In this document: one piece after another, positions 53,046 to 61,838 of the stretch
Position numbering within the stretch: position 1 is the first letter of the stretch
Layout: each line of letters begins with the position of its first letter
Assembly (NCBI GenBank): GCA_047777475.1
Contig: JBKEET010000006.1
Coordinates: 45,072 to 109,071 of the forward strand
Source: Sutterella sp047777475
GTDB lineage: Bacteria > Pseudomonadota > Gammaproteobacteria > Burkholderiales > Burkholderiaceae_F
Direction of reading: 5' to 3'
Length of the DNA: 64,000 bases
The notes under the pieces: model-generated
Databases searched by the model: none
Told to the model about the DNA's origin: nothing
What the model saw: only the letters and a program-made list of their open reading frames with translations
Program-made: the position numbers and the translations under genes

Positions 53046-53675
53046 TCAGAGCGCGTCCCTCGCCCCGTTCATGACCTCAAGGTACTGGCCGAGGCTGTGC
53101 ACGCGCAGCTTGTGGTAGAGCGTGTTGCGGTGCGCCTGCACGGTGCGCTCGGAAAGCGAGAGCCGCTCGGCGATCGCGCGGTTGCTGAGCTCTTCGAAAA
53201 GGAGCTTCGCGATGTCGCGCTCCCGCGGCGTGAACTCGGCCACGGTCTTGCGGACGTCCTCGGCGGGGAGCCGTCCCCTCATCTGCTCGAGGCTGATCGA
53301 GGCCGCCTCCTCGATTGAGGCGATGAGCGCCTCGCTCTTGACCGGCTTCTGCAGGAAATCGAGCGCGCCCATCTTCATCGTCTGCACGGCGGTGTCGACG
53401 TCGGCGTGGCCGGTCACGATGATGATCGGCAGGTTGATGCCGCGCTCCTTCATCACGCGCTGCAGCTCGATGCCGCTCATGCCGGGCATGCGGATGTCGA
53501 GGATGAGGCAGCCGGGCACGCCGGCCTGCGGCTCCTTCAGGAACTCCTCGGCACTCTTGTAGGCGAGCGCGCGCCAGCCGTCGGTCGAAAGCAGAAACGA
53601 AAGACCCGTGCGGATTTCCTCGTCGTCGTCGACGATGCGGATCAAAACGCGCTTCTTGTCTCTGTCGCTGATCAT
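53046..53675 (-). CDS. Response regulator, FixJ/TtrR-like
   Basis: Encodes 209 aa. Receiver domain with the acidic pocket VDDDEE (about 15-20), phosphoacceptor Asp in CLILDIRMPGMSG (near 60) and Lys in FLQKPVKSE (near 110), then a LuxR-type helix-turn-helix (EFTPRERDIAKLLFEELSNR and ERTVQAHRNTLYHKLRV). Its ATG overlaps the histidine kinase stop by 4 bp. A kinase/regulator pair of this class next to a periplasmic reductase operon commonly switches on that operon. Confidence 0.94.
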   Translation of the reverse strand: MISDRDKKRVLIRIVDDDEEIRTGLSFLLSTDGWRALAYKSAEEFLKEPQAGVPGCLILDIRMPGMSGIELQRVMKERGINLPIIIVTGHADVDTAVQTMKMGALDFLQKPVKSEALIASIEEAASISLEQMRGRLPAEDVRKTVAEFTPRERDIAKLLFEELSNRAIAERLSLSERTVQAHRNTLYHKLRVHSLGQYLEVMNGARDAL

Positions 53676-55543
53676 GTGTTTTCCCTTTTCTCTTCCATGC
53701 CGGAACGAAGCGCCACGTCGACGGCGAGGCCGCCCTCGGGACGCGGGGTGAATCGGATGTTGCCGCCCGAAGCTTCGGCAATCGACATCACGATGCCGAG
53801 CCCGAGGCCGTGGCCGGCCTCTTTCTTCGAGCTGAAAAGCGGCACGCGCAGGCGCTCGGCCTCCTTCTCGCTCAGCACGCGGCCGGAATTGACGATTTTA
53901 ACGAACGACGAAGCCCCTTCGGACGACGTCTCGAGCCGCACCGTGCGCGGCTCGGGGCCGGCGTGCGCGGCTTCGAGCGCATTCTTGAGAAGGTTCCGAA
54001 GCAGGATCACCATCTCGACGCGGTCGCCGCGCACCGTGCCCGCGACCGACTTTTCGAACTGCACGCCCGAGAAAAGCTCCGGGTTGATCGAAGCGATGGC
54101 CTGGGCGACAAGCGTGCCGTAATCGGTGACGCCGTCGCGCTTCGCGGAGCCCGAGACGTAGCTTCTCACCCGATCGAGGATCTCGCGGATCTTGTCGAGA
54201 GCATGGTCGACGCCGAGCGTCGGGATGCGGAGCGACTCCGGACTGTAGTCCTTCCGCGCCGCGAGCCGCTTCACGCCGTCGTTGTAGTAGCCGATCGCGG
54301 CAAGCGGCTGCGTGAGCTCGTGCGCGATCATGCTCGAGAGCTGCCCCACAACGAGCACGCGCGACATATGGTCGTTGCGCTCGTTGAGCTCGTCCATCTC
54401 GGCGCGCATGCGCCGCTCCTTTTCGATCGAGGCGGAAAGCTCCGCGGTGCGCTCCCTCACCTGCCTCCCGAGCATCACGTTATAGAAAAGGATGCCGAGC
54501 ACAAGGAGCGCCGCCGCGGCGGCGAGCGGCCAGTAGCGCTCGAACCAGCGCTTCACGGTCCACTCCCTTAAATAGGCGTAGCTCTCGATCTTGAGCTCGC
54601 GCTGCAGCCGGTCGACCGACGTGATGTCGGTCGCCATGCCCCAGCGCGATCCGTTCCAGACGGCGTCCGGGGCCATGATCGTCTGCGTGATGATCTGCGC
54701 CGCCCCCGGGGGCGCGCCCTTGGTCATGCCGAAGATGAGCGTCGGATAGGCCCTCGTCGAATGCGCGCAGGCAATGTCGCCCTCGACAGGGTGAATGATG
54801 CGGAACTGCCGCTGCAGCGACATCGGCTGGTCCTCGAGCCAGCAGGCGCGCACCATGGCGGCGTCCGCCTCCCCTGAGAGCACCCGCGCGGCAATTGCCG
54901 AGTTGTCGGTGTCGCCCTGGTAAATGATGCGCTTGAAGAAATGATCGGGGTCGTAGCCCGCGGCGGCGATCTCCGCCATGCCGGTGCGGTACGACATGAA
55001 GGCCGACTCGTAGCTCGCCGAGAGGCGCGTGCCCTTGAGGTCGGAAAGCGTCTTCAGGTCGGAGCGGTCGGCCCGCACCAGGATCGTCGCGGCGATGCCG
55101 CGGTTGGGGTTGGGCTTGCGCGGCGTGATGAGCGACCCAATGCGCGTCGCGCCCGAAGGGATCAGCCGCCAGTAAAAGCCCGACGACGCGATGAAGGCGT
55201 CGATCGTGCCCGCGCGGATTTCAGCCTCAAGCTTCTCGGACTTCACCGCATACTGCACCTCGATCTCGTAGGGCGCAAACGCCTTGCGAAGCGCCGCAAC
55301 GGTGTTTTCGAGAATGGGCGAATAGTCGCTCCCGGGCGTAAGGCCGATGATGCCGAGCTTGAGCGGACGCACGGGGAACAGCGACACGCTCGCGCCGGTG
55401 ACGGCATCCACGGCGGGCGCGCTCCGCGGGGTTTCGGCAAGCGCGGGCTCGATCGGCTCGGCCGCAGCGAAAGCCGGCGCAAAGCTGAGCAGCGCCGCCA
55501 GCGCGAGCGCTTCAAAATGTCTGCGAAGCCCAACCATGCGCAC
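53672..55543 (-). CDS. Sensor histidine kinase with periplasmic PhnD-like binding domain (TtrS-like)
   Basis: Encodes 623 aa. A signal peptide (to about residue 27) is followed by a periplasmic phosphonate-binding-like domain (LKLGIIGLTPGSDYSPILENTV near 62 to about 310), one membrane helix (YWPLAAAAALLVLGILFYNVML near 340-361), a short coiled coil, then the kinase core: H-box MIAHELTQPLAAIGYYNDG (His near 407), N-box LRNLLKNALEAA near 515 and G-box GHGLGLGIVMSIAEASGG near 585. This domain order matches TtrS, the tetrathionate sensor. Start is GTG 55543 (AAGG 9 nt before it) or ATG 55537. The ligand is probably the acceptor reduced by the divergent FAD enzyme. Confidence 0.92.
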   Translation of the reverse strand: MRMVGLRRHFEALALAALLSFAPAFAAAEPIEPALAETPRSAPAVDAVTGASVSLFPVRPLKLGIIGLTPGSDYSPILENTVAALRKAFAPYEIEVQYAVKSEKLEAEIRAGTIDAFIASSGFYWRLIPSGATRIGSLITPRKPNPNRGIAATILVRADRSDLKTLSDLKGTRLSASYESAFMSYRTGMAEIAAAGYDPDHFFKRIIYQGDTDNSAIAARVLSGEADAAMVRACWLEDQPMSLQRQFRIIHPVEGDIACAHSTRAYPTLIFGMTKGAPPGAAQIITQTIMAPDAVWNGSRWGMATDITSVDRLQRELKIESYAYLREWTVKRWFERYWPLAAAAALLVLGILFYNVMLGRQVRERTAELSASIEKERRMRAEMDELNERNDHMSRVLVVGQLSSMIAHELTQPLAAIGYYNDGVKRLAARKDYSPESLRIPTLGVDHALDKIREILDRVRSYVSGSAKRDGVTDYGTLVAQAIASINPELFSGVQFEKSVAGTVRGDRVEMVILLRNLLKNALEAAHAGPEPRTVRLETSSEGASSFVKIVNSGRVLSEKEAERLRVPLFSSKKEAGHGLGLGIVMSIAEASGGNIRFTPRPEGGLAVDVALRSGMEEKRENT

Positions 55544-55600
55544 GGTGCGAATCCTTAGAAAGAACCGCCGCCCTAGCGTCTTTGCCGCTCGGACGGCTGA

Positions 55601-55611
55601 GGGAAATTCCC
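55601..55611. promoter_or_regulatory. GGGAAATTCCC palindrome in the divergent control region
   Basis: A perfect 11-bp dyad, with a partial second copy AAGGGAAACTTAAG 12 bp away, in the 258-bp gap between the kinase gene and the FAD reductase gene. A plausible response-regulator site. Confidence 0.4.
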
Positions 55612-55801
55612 AATGCGGCGTAAGGGAAACTTAAGACTTCCGTCAAACTGCTTAAGCAAACCGATTTTCAGAATGCCTATTTGAAAAGGGAACAAAAGCT
55701 TTTTTCCCTTTTCCCTTTCATAAGCAGCGGCTGCGGATGCGGCATCTATTTATATAGAGTGCCGCGGCCGAAGCCGCAGGGCATTGTAGGAGAAATCAAA
55801 T

Positions 55802-57670
55802 ATGTCTGCCAACCTTACGAGACGTTCTTTCCTCGCCTCTTCCGCCGCCCTGGGCGGCCTGGCGGCCGGTCTTGCCGGCAAAGCTCAGGCTAAGACCCCG
55901 GTTCCTTCCAAGTGGGACTTTGAAGCCGACGTCGTTGTCGTCGGTGCCGGCGCTTCCGGCATCCCCGCGGCCATTCGCGCCGCCGAGGCGGGCCAGAAGG
56001 TTCTCATCGTTGACGCCAACTACGATATCGGCGGCCACGCCATCATCTCGCAGGGCAACACCCTGCTCGGCGGCGGCACGGCCCTGCAGAAGAAGTACGG
56101 CATCAAGGACGATCCGGAGACGTTCTTCAAGGACCTCACGGACTGGTCTGTGACGCTGCCGAACGGCTTCGCCGACTATCGCTACAACGACCGCAGCCTG
56201 CAGCGCCTCATCGCCGACAACTCGGTTCCCACCTATGACTGGCTCGTCAAGATCGGCGTGCCCTTCCTCGACAAGAAGCCCGACAATGCGGGTGCTTACG
56301 GTGCCGGCTGCTCGGCTGCCCGCGAGCATCACTTCTCCTGGACGAAGGGTGCCTGCGCCGAGGCCCCTGCCGGCAAGTCCGGCACGGTGCTGATGCGCGC
56401 CCTCGAGGACGCCGCCATCAAGGCCGGCGTGCAGTTCGTGATGAACTACTACATGGATGAGCTCGTCACCGACGACAGCGGCCGCGTGATCGGCCTGCTC
56501 GCCCACCGCACGCCGAAGGTCCTGCCCGACGGCAAGGAACTCCAGGCCTTCAAGCCCGACAACAAGATCGAGTGCAAGCAGCAGAAGATCGCCGTTCACG
56601 CGAAGAAAGCCCTGGTGCTCGCCACGGCCGGCTACACCGACAACGTCGCCTTCCGCCGCGCGATCGACCCGCGCCTGACTGCCGAGTTCGGCTCCGCCGC
56701 CGTTGAGTATTCTCCGCAGGACGGCTCCGGCACGCTCGCCGCCATGAAGCTCGGCGCTGCTCTTTGGGGCACCACCAACGCCTACACGGAGCGCTCCATT
56801 TCGCTCACCCGCGGCGCTGTGGTCGGCGTGCGCGACACGTACCTGCGCTGGGCTCCGGAATCCCCGCTCTTCCCGCTCATCAAGCACTCCGGCGTTTCCA
56901 TCCGCAACTGGCAGGACGCCATCGTCGTCAACTGGTGCGGCAAGCGCTTCTTTGAGGAGACGAGCTGCGCCGGCGACAAGTTCAACAAGGACAGCGCGAA
57001 GCTCACGAGCTACGGCACGTCGAACTCCACCCGCGGCCTGATGAACGGCACGAACGGTGCCTTCTTCAAGGACAAGGACACCAACCCGTACGTCCAGGGC
57101 AACTGGCGCAACATCGAGCGCACCCGCTACAACCCGATCAACTTCATCGCGGCTTCGCTGCAGATCAACGAGGGTTCGCACGCGCCTGACTGGTCGTCCG
57201 GCCCGTCTTGGGCGATCTTCGACTCCGAGGCTGTGAAGCGCGAGCGCATGCACACCGACGAGCAGAACGTCGATCCGCAGTACTTCTTCAAGGCCGACAC
57301 GCTCGAAGAGCTGGCCCAGAAGATCAACTCGAATCCGTGGATGAGCCACAAGATGGACGGCAAGCAGCTTGCCGAGACCGTCAAGCGCTACAACAGCTTC
57401 GTTGACCAGGGCAAGGACGAGGACTTCGACAAGCCCACGCCGAAGTTCAAGATCGAGAAGGCCCCCTTCTACGCCGCCTGGACGTCGGTCACGCTGCACG
57501 ACTGCTACTGCGGCCTGCATGTCGATGATCACGACCGCGTGCTCACCTGGGAAGGCAAGCCGATCGACGGTCTCTATGCTGTCGGCGAAGTGACGGGCGG
57601 CTCCTCGATGCACGGCCTCTCCAGGGGCATCATCCAGGGCTACGTCTTCGGCAAGAACTTCAAGGCGTAA
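55802..57670 (+). CDS. Tat-exported FAD-binding reductase, long form
   Basis: Encodes 622 aa, about 110-150 residues longer than the other FAD reductases here. Signal LTRRSFLASSAALGGLAAGLAG, FAD site DVVVVGAGASGIPAAIRAAEAG (about 41-62), and C terminus GLYAVGEVTGGSSMHGLSRG. The extra length is in the substrate/capping region (about 180-480), which is rich in aromatic and polar residues. It is the first gene of an operon with a tetraheme cytochrome and is divergent from a TtrS/TtrR-like pair that probably senses its substrate. GTAGGAGAAATCAAAT precedes ATG 55802. Confidence 0.93.
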   Translation: MSANLTRRSFLASSAALGGLAAGLAGKAQAKTPVPSKWDFEADVVVVGAGASGIPAAIRAAEAGQKVLIVDANYDIGGHAIISQGNTLLGGGTALQKKYGIKDDPETFFKDLTDWSVTLPNGFADYRYNDRSLQRLIADNSVPTYDWLVKIGVPFLDKKPDNAGAYGAGCSAAREHHFSWTKGACAEAPAGKSGTVLMRALEDAAIKAGVQFVMNYYMDELVTDDSGRVIGLLAHRTPKVLPDGKELQAFKPDNKIECKQQKIAVHAKKALVLATAGYTDNVAFRRAIDPRLTAEFGSAAVEYSPQDGSGTLAAMKLGAALWGTTNAYTERSISLTRGAVVGVRDTYLRWAPESPLFPLIKHSGVSIRNWQDAIVVNWCGKRFFEETSCAGDKFNKDSAKLTSYGTSNSTRGLMNGTNGAFFKDKDTNPYVQGNWRNIERTRYNPINFIAASLQINEGSHAPDWSSGPSWAIFDSEAVKRERMHTDEQNVDPQYFFKADTLEELAQKINSNPWMSHKMDGKQLAETVKRYNSFVDQGKDEDFDKPTPKFKIEKAPFYAAWTSVTLHDCYCGLHVDDHDRVLTWEGKPIDGLYAVGEVTGGSSMHGLSRGIIQGYVFGKNFKA

Positions 57671-57688
57671 TGCCAAGGAGCGAACGCC

Positions 57689-58087
57689 ATGAGAGCTAAG
57701 ACCCCGATGAGTCTTCTCGCGGCGCTCGCTCTCGCCTTCGGGGTGCTCTGCACCCCGGCGGGAGCGGCCGACTCGGAAGACGCCACTCAGACTCAGGCCA
57801 AGCAGTGCCTCGCCTGCCACGGCGGCTCGTTTGAGGCGCTGCAGGAGAAGACCAAGAACTACAAGGACGAGTTCGGAGATCCGGTCCAGCCGCACGTCTA
57901 CATCGACGGCAAGAGCGCAAAGCCCCATGAGGGTGCCAAGGTTCTGCCCGACTGCGTCGGCTGCCACGGCAAGCATCCGATCCCGAGGCCCAAGGACTAC
58001 AAGCCTAAGCAGCCCACCTTTGACAGCTGCTACGGCTGCCATCACATCGAGAAGTTCACGAAGTGCTCTGAGTGCCACGATAAGTAA
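57689..58087 (+). CDS. Periplasmic tetraheme cytochrome c
   Basis: Encodes 132 aa. Signal peptide with core MSLLAALALAFGVLCTPAGA, then CLACHG (about 41), CVGCHG (about 92), CYGCHH (about 115) and CSECHD (about 127), so four haems. It sits 18 bp after the FAD reductase gene and is its likely electron donor. AAGGAGCG precedes the ATG. Confidence 0.92.
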   Translation: MRAKTPMSLLAALALAFGVLCTPAGAADSEDATQTQAKQCLACHGGSFEALQEKTKNYKDEFGDPVQPHVYIDGKSAKPHEGAKVLPDCVGCHGKHPIPRPKDYKPKQPTFDSCYGCHHIEKFTKCSECHDK

Positions 58088-58123
58088 TCGGACAAGGAGC
58101 CACTGAACGAACGGCTTAATGAG

Positions 58124-58158
58124 AGTGCGCCGAAACGAACGTTTCGGCGCACTTTTTT
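58124..58158 (+). terminator. Terminator of the FAD/tetraheme operon
   Basis: AGTGCGCCGAAAC/GTTTCGGCGCACT, a perfect 13-bp stem with loop GAAC, then TTTTTT. It also sits between convergent genes. Confidence 0.92.
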
Positions 58159-58223
58159 ATTGACATCTCTCCGGCCCGGGCGGCTGCCGCCGAGGCCGGA
58201 GGTTTTTGCGGCAAGGGGCCGGA

Positions 58224-59492
58224 TCACCACTTCTGCTGCGTGAGCTGGCAGCGGATGACGCCGCCCTTCAGTGCGGGCGTATCGGGCTGCTCGGCATTTT
58301 CGCAGAGGCGCGTGTTGCCGTAGTCGTTGCGCTTGTCGTCGGCGTTTCCCCTCGCCCACACGGCGACCATGGCCCGGCTTTCGGGATGCGCTTCGCCGTC
58401 GGCCTTCATGTCGAAGGCGTGGATCGTGTTCTCATGGAAATAGACGAGCGGCGCCTTGTCGAAGGCGGTCGGCGCCCAGCTGTCCGCTTCGCTGCCCTTG
58501 CGCGAATCGAATTCCACCGTGCGCTCGCTGCGGTTTTCCGACACGGTCTTCAGAATTCTGTTGTCAGCTCGCACCGCAAACGAATTGAGCTGGTCGGCCT
58601 TGGCCGGGCGGCGCAGCGTGTAATAGAGCTCCGTAATTGCATGGTTATGGTACGGGTAAAGCGTGCCGACGCTCTGCACCGTCATGCCGATCTCCGCGCC
58701 GACGGGCACGCCGTTGATCGACTTGATGCGCAGGAGCCCCCAGTGCCCAAGGATCTCGCCGTAGGCATAGCCGCCGCGCACCGCCGTGAAATTGCGCTTG
58801 TTGCGGGCACTGTCGGCCGCATACATCGGCACCCAGCCGACCGCGGCCCAGAGATTGGGCAGCGCCTTGGCGGACACGTCTCGGCCGAACTGCGGCGGCA
58901 CGGCGATGTCGCCCTCGGCGGCCATCTCGTCGAAATGCGCCGCAAACTTCGCGCCGTAGGCGGCGACCTCGGGATTCTTCGACGCCGTCTTGAAATAGTC
59001 CGAAAGGCGCGGACGGTTGATCCACTGCGCAACCGGCGAGCGCTCGAGCATCTTCCCTTCGGGCATCATCAGGGTCTTGTCGCCGCGGCGCGGCGAGAAG
59101 CAGGCCTTGGCCGCCTTCGGGTTGGCAAGGATCTGGTGGATCTGCTTGACCATGCGCCGAATGTCCTCGCGGTCGGTCACGCAGAACGACTTGACGCCGC
59201 CCGCCGTCTCGTAGACGGCTTCGTCCGAGCGAAGGCAGCGCCCCGTCGTATCGGTCGTGAGCGCCTTGGCGAAAGCGCCGAGATAGACGAGCGTCTCATC
59301 CCAGAGCTTATCGACGAGGCGCTGTTCCTCGGGGGTGTATTTCTCCGCGGCGTCTTCCTTCACGAGGCACTCGAAAACCGGCGAGCGCAGGTCGGCCTCG
59401 TCGATGAAATACGGCACCGGATCGGCCGCCTCAGCACCAAGCGCCGCCGAAAGCACTGCAGCCGCAACCGCGGCCCTGCGGAATTCAGTCAT
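58224..59492 (-). CDS. Exported cupin-fold protein, DMSP lyase-like
   Basis: Encodes 422 aa with a signal peptide (MTEFRRAAVAAAVLSAALGAEA). The C-terminal half has a cupin metal site, LYPYHNHAITELYYTLRRPA near residue 275 (His-x-His, Glu, Tyr) and VYFHENTIHAFDM near 350 (His), which resembles the dimethylsulfoniopropionate lyase family PF16867. The N-terminal ~150 residues carry cysteines (FECLV, GRCLR, SFCVT, KACFS) that could pair in the periplasm. DMSP cleavage is possible but unproven; other secreted cupins share the motif. ATG 59492 has AAGGAGAATTGAC upstream, better than an ATG 18 codons earlier. Confidence 0.72.
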   Translation of the reverse strand: MTEFRRAAVAAAVLSAALGAEAADPVPYFIDEADLRSPVFECLVKEDAAEKYTPEEQRLVDKLWDETLVYLGAFAKALTTDTTGRCLRSDEAVYETAGGVKSFCVTDREDIRRMVKQIHQILANPKAAKACFSPRRGDKTLMMPEGKMLERSPVAQWINRPRLSDYFKTASKNPEVAAYGAKFAAHFDEMAAEGDIAVPPQFGRDVSAKALPNLWAAVGWVPMYAADSARNKRNFTAVRGGYAYGEILGHWGLLRIKSINGVPVGAEIGMTVQSVGTLYPYHNHAITELYYTLRRPAKADQLNSFAVRADNRILKTVSENRSERTVEFDSRKGSEADSWAPTAFDKAPLVYFHENTIHAFDMKADGEAHPESRAMVAVWARGNADDKRNDYGNTRLCENAEQPDTPALKGGVIRCQLTQQKW

Positions 59493-59602
59493 GTCAATTC
59501 TCCTTTCTTGAACCTTTCTTGAATTTAGGCAGTGACGCCAGAACACCTCTGCCGCATCAGCAGCCGGTGCCCTGCATCGTCGAAAAGCACTTTATAAAAA
59601 TC

Positions 59603-59618
59603 AAGCTCCTAGGAGCTT
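59603..59618. promoter_or_regulatory. 16-bp perfect palindrome AAGCTCCTAGGAGCTT
   Basis: Lies in the divergent gap between the cupin gene (start 59492) and the asparaginase gene (start 59771). It is uninterrupted and close to a TTGACG that could be a -35 box, so a repressor site is plausible. Confidence 0.45.
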
Positions 59619-59770
59619 TGACGAACGGCAAAAAATTTTCGCCGCCCTTTCTTCGGGTTTACCCGCTAGGGCAAACACCGTAGAAAACACCTCATAAACG
59701 TCACCATAATGGCCTTCTGCAACGACCGGGATGCTCTCTGCATCCAACCCTTCCAGACAAAGGAGACCAA

Positions 59771-60823
59771 ATGAAAAAGACGCTTCTTTCCGCCCTCCTC
59801 GGGCTGAGCCTTGCCGCCGGCGCGTTCGCCGCCGACCTGCCGCAGGTGGCGATTCTCGCCACGGGCGGCACCATCGCCGGCCAGGCTGCGAGCAACACGC
59901 AGACCACCGGCTACAAGGCGGGCGCGATCGCGATCCAGACGCTGATCGACGCCGTCCCGGCCATCAAGGACTACGCCGACGTCACGGGCGAGCAGATCGT
60001 GAAGATCAGCTCGAACAACATGACCGACGATGTGCTCCTCAAGCTCGCGAAGCGCTGCAACGAGCTCCTCGCCGACCCGAAGGTGAGCGGCGTCGTGATC
60101 ACGCACGGCACGGACACGCTCGAAGAGACGGCCTGGTTCCTCAACCTCACGGTGCACAGCAAGAAGCCCGTGGTGCTCGTCGGTGCCATGCGTCCGGCGA
60201 CCGCCATCTCGGCCGACGGCCCGATGAACCTGCTTAACGCCGTGCGCATCGCGGTCGACCCGCAGGCCAAGGACCAGGGCGTGCTGATCGCACTCAACGA
60301 CAAGATCAACTCGGCGCGCGACGCGGTGAAGACCAACACCACGAACGTCGACACCTTCCTCGCTCCTGAGCTCGGCGTCCTCGGCTACACCGAGGGCGGC
60401 AAGAACTTCTTCCTGAGGAAGAGCACGATGAAGCACACCGACGCGAGCGAGTTCGACGTCTCGAAGGTCGACAAGCTCCCGCGCGTCGACATCATCTACT
60501 CTCACGCCTCCGACGACCGCATGATGGCTGACGCCGCCGTCGCCGCCGGCGCCAAGGGCATCATCCACGTCGGCACGGGCAACGGCTCGATCCACAAGGA
60601 CGCGCTGCCCGGTCTTCTCGACGCGCAGAAGAAAGGCGTTGTCGTCGTGAGAACGACGCGCGTCGCCAACGGCCACGTCACGGTCGGCGAAGAGGAGTAC
60701 GACAAGGCGAACCTCGTGCGCGGCTCCAACCTCTCGCCCGCCAAGGCCCGCATCCTCCTGCAGCTCGCTCTGCTGAAGACGCAGGACCCGAAGGAAATCC
60801 AGCGCATGTTTGACGAGTATTAA
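59771..60823 (+). CDS. ansB: Periplasmic L-asparaginase (type II)
   Basis: Encodes 350 aa (E. coli AnsB 348). Signal peptide MKKTLLSALLGLSLAAGAFA, then the nucleophile loop ILATGGTIAGQAAS (about 28-41), the second catalytic loop VVITHGTDTLEETAWFL (about 109-125) with Thr and Asp, and GAMRPATAISADGPMNL with following Lys. It hydrolyses asparagine to aspartate and ammonia; aspartate can be converted to fumarate, a likely electron acceptor for the periplasmic reductases here. AAAGGAGACCAA precedes the ATG. Confidence 0.96.
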   Translation: MKKTLLSALLGLSLAAGAFAADLPQVAILATGGTIAGQAASNTQTTGYKAGAIAIQTLIDAVPAIKDYADVTGEQIVKISSNNMTDDVLLKLAKRCNELLADPKVSGVVITHGTDTLEETAWFLNLTVHSKKPVVLVGAMRPATAISADGPMNLLNAVRIAVDPQAKDQGVLIALNDKINSARDAVKTNTTNVDTFLAPELGVLGYTEGGKNFFLRKSTMKHTDASEFDVSKVDKLPRVDIIYSHASDDRMMADAAVAAGAKGIIHVGTGNGSIHKDALPGLLDAQKKGVVVVRTTRVANGHVTVGEEEYDKANLVRGSNLSPAKARILLQLALLKTQDPKEIQRMFDEY

Positions 60824-60862
60824 TCCGGCGAAGGGCCTTCGGGCCCTGAACCGACCCGTCGG

Positions 60863-60899
60863 GGCGCCGCCGCGGCCTCAGGCCGCGCGGCGCCTTTTT
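60863..60899 (+). terminator. Terminator after ansB
   Basis: GGCGCCGCCGCGGCC pairs with GGCCGCGCGGCGCC with one bulge, then TTTTT. Confidence 0.88.
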
Positions 60900-61012
60900 C
60901 GTTCTCTTTCCGCAACGGTGAAAAGCCGCCTTTAGGGCGTTTGCCCTATTCCAAAACGCACCCGGGGCTGTAAACTGTGCGCAGCCAAAGACCATAAGGA
61001 GCGCAGAGGAAT

Positions 61013-61792
61013 ATGAGTGCTGAAATGCAGCCGCTTGCCGTCGTGACCGGAGCTTCGAGCGGACTCGGGCGCGAGTTCGCCAAAATTGCCGCCGTGCGCG
61101 GCTACCGCCTCCTGCTGATCGCCCGCAACCTCCATGCGCTCGAAACGCTGAGCGGCACTCTTCGCACCGAATCGCACCTCCTCCCGCTTGACCTGACGGC
61201 GCCCGGCGCCGCGGACCAGATCACGGGCTGGCTGGCCGACCGCGGCATCGTGCCCGAAGTCTTCATCAACAACGCGGGCTTCGGCGCGTTCGGGCCAGCC
61301 GTCGAAATGGATGAGGCGCGCGTCAAGAAAATGATCCGCCTCAACGTCACGGCACTCACGACGCTCTCGCTTCGCATGCTGCGTCACATGAAGGCCGCGG
61401 GCCGCGGCCACATCATGAACGTCGCCTCGACGGCGGCCTTTCAGCCCTGCCCTTACTTAGGCGTCTACGGCGCCACCAAGGCCTACGTGCTCTCGCTCAC
61501 CGAAGCGCTCGCCGAAGAAGCCAAGGGCAGCGGCGTCACCGTCACGGCGCTCTGCCCGGGACCGACGCGCACGAATTTCGGCGTCAACGCGGGCCTCAAG
61601 GAAGACTCGCCCTTCGACCGCTACGCGGCCGACGCGGACAAGGTCGCCCTCTTCGGGTTCAACGCGATGGAAGCGGGCAAGGTCGTGGCCGTCCACGGCG
61701 GCCTCAACCGGCTCGGCGCGTTCGCGGTGAGGCTCGTGCCCCGCGGTGCCGTTCGCCGCATCGCGGCCTCCCTTATCGGCCGCATGAAGTAA
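61013..61792 (+). CDS. SDR-family oxidoreductase, tandem copy 1
   Basis: Encodes 259 aa. TGASSGLGREFAKIAAVRGY (about 11-30) binds NAD(P), NNAGFG near 86 is the SDR structural motif, and the catalytic Ser and Y-x3-K are in MNVASTAAF and VYGATKAY (about 137-160). It belongs to the DltE/YqjQ-like SDR group often annotated as short-chain dehydrogenase of unknown substrate. AGCGCAGAGGAAT precedes ATG 61013. Confidence 0.93.
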   Translation: MSAEMQPLAVVTGASSGLGREFAKIAAVRGYRLLLIARNLHALETLSGTLRTESHLLPLDLTAPGAADQITGWLADRGIVPEVFINNAGFGAFGPAVEMDEARVKKMIRLNVTALTTLSLRMLRHMKAAGRGHIMNVASTAAFQPCPYLGVYGATKAYVLSLTEALAEEAKGSGVTVTALCPGPTRTNFGVNAGLKEDSPFDRYAADADKVALFGFNAMEAGKVVAVHGGLNRLGAFAVRLVPRGAVRRIAASLIGRMK

Positions 61793-61838
61793 TCTTTATA
61801 AGTTCCCGATCGGTTTATTAATTAAGAGGATAAGAGCC

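Noticed and set aside
55796..58078. A 760-codon minus-strand frame opposite the FAD reductase/cytochrome operon
   Set aside because: Mirror of the plus-strand coding sequence; Val/Arg/Leu-rich and featureless.
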